Source: Actinomycetota bacterium (GTDB taxonomy: Bacteria; Actinomycetota; Actinomycetes; Nanopelagicales; Nanopelagicaceae). Taken from it: a stretch of DNA of 10,269 nucleotides. The stretch lies in assembly GCA_009702845.1 (NCBI GenBank), contig WLHG01000023.1, forward strand, positions 1-10,269, in the 5' to 3' direction. Both the position numbers and the translations under genes were made by a program. The notes under the pieces are model-generated. The model made no database searches and had not been told where the DNA came from. It saw only the letters and a program-made list of their open reading frames with translations. This document shows positions 6,677 through 10,269 of the stretch, piece after piece (the stretch's first letter is position 1; each line of letters begins with the position of its first letter).

Positions 6677-7972
6677 ATGAATCAACCCTGGGCATTTATA
6701 GCAACATGTGATCTTGTAGGCCACGTACGTGGACGTAGTGGTCCATTTCCTAAAATTATTGAATCTGGTGAAGGTGTTGGCTGGGTACCAGCGGATCTAG
6801 CAATTAGTGCATTTGGCGCAATTGCACCAGAGAATGCATTTGGAGCGCTCGGTGATTTGCGACTTGTACCGGATGCGCAGGCAAGCGCAATATTTCCTGC
6901 AACTCACCCCGACGGCGCATCTACTCGTTTCTATTTAGCCCACCAACGCAATATTGATGGAAGTCCTTGGGCTTCATGTCCGCGTACTTTTTTAGATAGC
7001 GCTATCGACAGATTAGACAGAGATTTCGATATTCAGGTAATGGTCTCATTTGAACACGAGTTTGCACTTTCGCGCGCAGATGGAAGCGCCATCGGAGGCT
7101 TGCCTTTTGGCTTTGATGCATATCGCAATATTGATCAATTTAGCCAAGATCTACTAGCTACATTAAATGACAATGGCTTTGATCCCGAAACTTTTTTACC
7201 TGAATATGGCAGTGGGCAGTTTGAAGTAACTTTGGGACCAGCCCCGGCAAAAGTTGCTGCAGACCGCGCCATTATCCTGCGCGAAATCGTTAGGGACACT
7301 GCAAAGCGTTTTGAATTAATTGCAACTTTTGCACCACTTCTTGGCCCGGATCTCGTCGGAAATGGAGTTCACGTACACATCTCTCTGTGGCGAAACGGCT
7401 CTCCTATTACTTATGCTAAATCTCGCCCGGGAAATCTCTCTGTTGAGGCCGAAGCGGCATGTGCTGGAATCCTAGAACATGCCCGTGCAATCGTGGCATT
7501 AACTGCACCAAGCCAAATCTCATTTTTTCGATTGCAGCCTCATCGCTGGAGTGCTGGTGGAATCTGCGTCGCCAAACAAAATCGCGAAGCGCTGCTTCGA
7601 ATCTGTCCACAAGTGACGATTAAATCTAGCGATGTCACAAAGGCATTTAACTTCGAGTATCGCGCTGCCGATGCGACTGCAAATCCTTGGATTGTCCTGG
7701 GCACTTTGATTTACGCGATGCATGAAGGCTTGAGTAGCAAACTTTCAATCCCTCACGTTATCGATGAAGAGCTAGAGCAGGCAGCAAATGTCGTAGCGAT
7801 GCCTTCATCGCTAGAGGAGGCGCTTGCCGCACTTGATAGTGATGAAACCGTCAAGAGCTGGTTTGATCCGGTATTACTTCAAACATTTATTAGTATTAGA
7901 GCCAGTGAAGAACAAGAGCTACACTCATTAACACCCGAAGAAAGGTGTGCTCGTTATGCAAGCGTCTACTGA
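6677..7972 (+). CDS. Divergent glutamine-synthetase-like ligase (NodGS/FluG C-terminal-half type)
   Basis: This second GS-fold protein has 431 residues and only motif-level similarity to the ligase encoded at 2996. It retains E126 and E128 (FEHEF), E176 and E183 (PEYGSGQFE), GNGVHVHISLW (228-238), NREALLR (302-308) and the block FEYRAADATANPW (326-338, with E327 and R329). Odd points: the usual K-P of the TFMPKP-type motif is L-L here (TFAPLL, about 217-222). The ammonium Asp loop is replaced by GVGWVPA. The flap Glu is Trp (RLQPHRW, W291). It is therefore unlikely to make glutamine; by family analogy it conjugates an acid, probably glutamate, with a larger amine. RLQPHRWSAGG resembles the same region of plant NodGS proteins. 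I chose ATG at 6677, one base after the cyclase stop; an in-frame TTG at 6659 would add six residues but lacks a ribosome-binding site. The 3' end overlaps the amidohydrolase gene by 17 bases. Confidence 0.83.
   Translation: MNQPWAFIATCDLVGHVRGRSGPFPKIIESGEGVGWVPADLAISAFGAIAPENAFGALGDLRLVPDAQASAIFPATHPDGASTRFYLAHQRNIDGSPWASCPRTFLDSAIDRLDRDFDIQVMVSFEHEFALSRADGSAIGGLPFGFDAYRNIDQFSQDLLATLNDNGFDPETFLPEYGSGQFEVTLGPAPAKVAADRAIILREIVRDTAKRFELIATFAPLLGPDLVGNGVHVHISLWRNGSPITYAKSRPGNLSVEAEAACAGILEHARAIVALTAPSQISFFRLQPHRWSAGGICVAKQNREALLRICPQVTIKSSDVTKAFNFEYRAADATANPWIVLGTLIYAMHEGLSSKLSIPHVIDEELEQAANVVAMPSSLEEALAALDSDETVKSWFDPVLLQTFISIRASEEQELHSLTPEERCARYASVY
7941..7947 (+). promoter_or_regulatory. Ribosome-binding site deciding the amidohydrolase start
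   Basis: AAAGGTG lies inside the 3' end of the preceding GS-like gene, 8 bases before the ATG at 7956. An in-frame GTG at 7947 is also possible but overlaps this site and would have no ribosome-binding sequence at a workable distance, so the ATG is preferred. Confidence 0.6.
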
Positions 7973-9104
7973 GGCCCTTAGAGAACATATCGAAGAACTC
8001 AAACTCATTGACCATCATGTTCATGGGGTCGTGCGCGATAATCCTTCGGTAGAACATTTTTCTAATATGATCACTGAATCTGATCGCACCCCGAAAAGCC
8101 TTAATGAAGCCCTTGATACTCAGGTGGGTTTTGCTGTTCGACGTTGGTGTGCACCGCTACTTGGCTTAGAAAAACATGCAAGCGCCCATGATTACTTCGC
8201 ACGGCGCATTGAACTAGGCGCCGAAAAAGTAAACCATACACTTCTAAAAGCTGCCAAGATTGATCACTACTTATTGGAAACTGGCTTTAAAGGCGATGAG
8301 ATTCATGGAATCGAGGGAATGCAGAAACTGACTGGCGCAAAGTTTGATGAGATTTTGCGATTAGAAACTTTGGCTCAGGCCCATGCCGAGAAAAGTGGCA
8401 CTACCGCGCAGAACTTTCCTTCAACATTTGCCACATATTTATCTGAAAGAGCCAAAACCGCAGTTGGTTTAAAGACTATTGCTGCATATCGCATTGGATT
8501 AGATTTTGATCCCAAGCGCCCTGAAGGTCCGGAGCTTCAAAAAGCTCTAGATAGATGGTTTGCAGATATTGATTTAGGAAATGACTCACGCATCAGTGAT
8601 CCCGTTCTAATCCGACACATCATCTGGGCTGGAATTGATCTTGGTCTACCAATCCAATTTCATATTGGGTACGGGGATCCAGATTTAAATCTACACAAAT
8701 GCGACCCACTACTGATGACAGAGTTAATCCGCATTACTGAGAAGCTCAACGTTCCAATTCTTCTTCTTCACAACTACCCTTATCAACGCAATGCTGGTTA
8801 TTTGGCGCAGATGTTTCGAAATGTTTACTTGGATGTTGGCTTAGCCATCAACTATTCAGGCGCACGATCACCTGCAATCATTGCTGAATCATTGGAGCTT
8901 GCCCCCTTTAGCAAGATCCTGTTTTCTTCCGATGCTTGGGGCCTGCCGGAACTCACATATTTAGGAACACGTTTATTTAGAAATGGTCTCTTTGAAGTTC
9001 TGAGCGATTGGGTTGATAAAGGAGAATGGTCGCTTGACGATGCAAAGCATGTCTGTGACTCGATAGCCTTTAAAAATGCTCGTACAGCCTATTCGCTTAA
9101 ATAG
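7956..9104 (+). CDS. Amidohydrolase (NodGS/FluG N-terminal-half type)
   Basis: This 382-residue TIM-barrel hydrolase belongs to the amidohydrolase_2 (PF04909) group. Metal and catalytic positions can be followed along the chain: IDHHVHG (18-24, with H21 and H23), GLKTIAAYRIGLD (171-183, K173), IQFHIGYGDPD (233-243, H236), LLHNYPYQRNAGYLA (270-284, H272), VYLDVGLAI (290-298) and FSSDAWGLPE (323-332, D326). The Lys-containing IAAYR block, the QxHxGxGD block and the FSSD block match, in order, the amidohydrolase half of eukaryotic NodGS and FluG proteins, whose other half is a GS domain like the gene directly upstream. It probably hydrolyses an amide, possibly the product or a relative of the substrate of that ligase. 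The gene overlaps its neighbour by 17 bases, so expression is coupled. It is the last gene of the operon, 36 bases before the terminator stem. A start at GTG 7947 (385 residues) is the alternative. Confidence 0.87.
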   Translation: MQASTEALREHIEELKLIDHHVHGVVRDNPSVEHFSNMITESDRTPKSLNEALDTQVGFAVRRWCAPLLGLEKHASAHDYFARRIELGAEKVNHTLLKAAKIDHYLLETGFKGDEIHGIEGMQKLTGAKFDEILRLETLAQAHAEKSGTTAQNFPSTFATYLSERAKTAVGLKTIAAYRIGLDFDPKRPEGPELQKALDRWFADIDLGNDSRISDPVLIRHIIWAGIDLGLPIQFHIGYGDPDLNLHKCDPLLMTELIRITEKLNVPILLLHNYPYQRNAGYLAQMFRNVYLDVGLAINYSGARSPAIIAESLELAPFSKILFSSDAWGLPELTYLGTRLFRNGLFEVLSDWVDKGEWSLDDAKHVCDSIAFKNARTAYSLK

Positions 9105-9140
9105 GCTGCAGTAAAGGTTGCCTTGTGAGAGCTCTTTAAT

Positions 9141-9177
9141 AAAAAACCCGCGAACCAATATGGTCCGCGGGTTTTTT
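9141..9177. terminator. Bidirectional intrinsic terminator between convergent genes
   Basis: Two 16-base arms (9141-9156 and 9162-9177) form a hairpin with a 5-base loop (AATAT). The core CCCGCG pairs with CGCGGG, flanked by A6 on the left and T6 on the right. The only mismatch is A9153 opposite C9165. Because the stem has a T-run when read from either strand, it should stop both the amidohydrolase operon and the - strand ABC ATPase gene, whose stop codon is about 10 bases away. Confidence 0.92.
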
Positions 9178-9187
9178 AGTAAAGAGA

Positions 9188-10267
9188 CTAAATACGCTCT
9201 CCAGTAACTGAGCTAAACAAGTGCACTGCATTTGGATTTGCAGTAACTGCGACTGTCTCGCCCGGCTTTGGAGGATTCTTTGGATCCCAACGCACGATGA
9301 TCTGTGCGCCTTCATCGCCTGCATTAGCAAACTTAACGTTTGTATCGGCTGGCTTTCCATAAACGAAGGCATCCGATCCAAGCTCTTCAACAACTTCGAC
9401 CATTACGTGGAAGCCATCACTTGCTGGAGTAAAGCCCTCTGGGCGAACGCCAACAGTGATCTCGTTTCCAGCTGATGCTGGAACTGCGAGGCCAAGATTT
9501 CCAAGCATTGCCTTGCCATTAACGATTGGAGCGTTAAGTAAGTTCATTGCAGGGGAGCCGATAAAGCCAGCAACGAAAGCATTTGCTGGATTGTCGTAAA
9601 GATTACGTGGTGTATCTACCTGCTGTAGCAAGCCATCTTTAAGTACTGCTACGCGATCACCCATAGTCATAGCTTCGACCTGGTCGTGTGTTACGTAAAC
9701 AGTTGTGATTCCAAGGCGGCGCTGCAGTGCAGCGATCTGTGTACGAGTTGCAACACGCAACTTCGCATCAAGGTTTGATAGAGGCTCATCCATAAGGAAG
9801 ACCTGTGGTTCGCGAACAATTGCGCGACCCATTGCAACGCGCTGACGTTGTCCACCTGATAGTGCTTTTGGCTTGCGCTCAAGGTATGGCTCAAGATCGA
9901 GCAGCTTTGCCGCTTCTAATACACGACGCTCGCGCTCTTCTTTTGGTGTGCCTGCAATCTTTAGTGCAAAGCCCATATTTTCTGCAACTGTCATATGTGG
10001 GTAAAGAGCATATGACTGGAAGACCATTGCAATGTCGCGATCTTTTGGTGCAACGTTTGTAACATCGCGATCACCAATCAAGATTCGACCAGTGTCGATT
10101 TCTTCAAGTCCTGCCAACATACGAAGTGACGTTGACTTTCCGCAACCTGATGGTCCAACTAAAACCAAAAACTCACCGTCATTGACAGTGAGATTTAATT
10201 TATCAACTGCAGGTGCTGTGGTGCCTGGATAGATACGTGATGCGGCTTCGAAAACTACTGATGCCAT
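9188..10267 (-). CDS. ugpC: ABC transporter ATP-binding protein, MalK/UgpC/MsmX type
   Basis: This 359-residue cytoplasmic ATPase powers an importer of the CUT1 carbohydrate class. Nucleotide-binding elements run in order: Walker A GPSGCGKST (38-46), Q-loop Q84 (MVFQSYALYPHM), signature LSGGQRQR (137-144), Walker B VFLMDE (156-161), D-loop SNLDAKLR (164-171) and switch histidine H194 (VTHDQVEAM). A C-terminal TOBE/regulatory domain follows (about 235-359), with the typical FIGSPAMN and VGVRPE motifs. The length is normal for MalK/UgpC. No permease or binding protein is seen beside it, although only its 3' side is visible, so it may be a shared ATPase serving several sugar importers, as MsmX does. 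The substrate cannot be stated and the symbol reflects the family only. The start ATG lies 2 bases from the window's right edge, so its promoter is outside. Its functional link with the amine cassette is doubtful. Confidence 0.93.
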   Translation of the reverse strand: MASVVFEAASRIYPGTTAPAVDKLNLTVNDGEFLVLVGPSGCGKSTSLRMLAGLEEIDTGRILIGDRDVTNVAPKDRDIAMVFQSYALYPHMTVAENMGFALKIAGTPKEERERRVLEAAKLLDLEPYLERKPKALSGGQRQRVAMGRAIVREPQVFLMDEPLSNLDAKLRVATRTQIAALQRRLGITTVYVTHDQVEAMTMGDRVAVLKDGLLQQVDTPRNLYDNPANAFVAGFIGSPAMNLLNAPIVNGKAMLGNLGLAVPASAGNEITVGVRPEGFTPASDGFHVMVEVVEELGSDAFVYGKPADTNVKFANAGDEGAQIIVRWDPKNPPKPGETVAVTANPNAVHLFSSVTGERI

Positions 10268-10269
10268 GA

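Noticed and set aside
7947..7955. GTG start for the amidohydrolase
   Set aside because: It overlaps the only plausible ribosome-binding site, AAAGGTG, which is correctly spaced for the ATG at 7956.
9136..9475. Short reading frames across the terminator and on the + strand opposite the ABC ATPase
   Set aside because: They run through the hairpin or lie wholly inside the ATPase gene in another frame, with no family features.

Overview
The window looks like a piece of chromosome from an actinobacterium with moderate GC content. The best taxonomic clue is NarH: its N-terminal half resembles mycobacterial NarH more than enterobacterial NarH. A promoter that appears to give a leaderless mRNA also fits. 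The combination could suit a free-living, possibly aquatic, actinobacterium, but I cannot fix the genus. All eight genes from the left edge to about 9.1 kb are on the + strand; the last gene is on the - strand and converges on them across a shared terminator.

Region 1 (1-2941) is the 3' part of a narGHJI operon for the membrane-bound respiratory nitrate reductase. It holds the iron-sulfur subunit (narH), the assembly chaperone (narJ) and the cytochrome b subunit (narI). The genes are chained by 4-base start/stop overlaps. narG must lie just outside the left edge. All expected cofactor ligands are visible, so the genes look functional.

Region 2 (about 2960-9104) is the interesting part: five genes centred on glutamine-synthetase-like (GS-like) ligases. 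In order they are a GS-like ligase with its own leaderless promoter, an APC-superfamily permease, a metal-dependent cyclase-family hydrolase, a second, divergent GS-like ligase, and an amidohydrolase. The last four are tightly packed and probably form an operon. The last two genes correspond to the two halves of the eukaryotic NodGS/FluG fusion protein, here separate, overlapping and in reversed order. Both ligases lack the residues canonical GS uses to bind ammonium, so they probably join glutamate (or another acid) to an organic amine. The cassette reads as uptake of an amine or cyclic amide, hydrolysis, gamma-glutamyl-type activation and amide hydrolysis. The substrate is unknown, and the oxidase and dehydrogenase of the classical Puu putrescine route are absent from this window.

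Region 3 (9141-10267) holds a strong bidirectional terminator and a complete - strand gene for a MalK/UgpC/MsmX-type ABC transporter ATPase, which probably energises carbohydrate uptake and is unrelated to the cassette.

No tRNA, rRNA, CRISPR array, insertion sequence or attachment site was seen. No gene-free stretch exceeds 300 bases.
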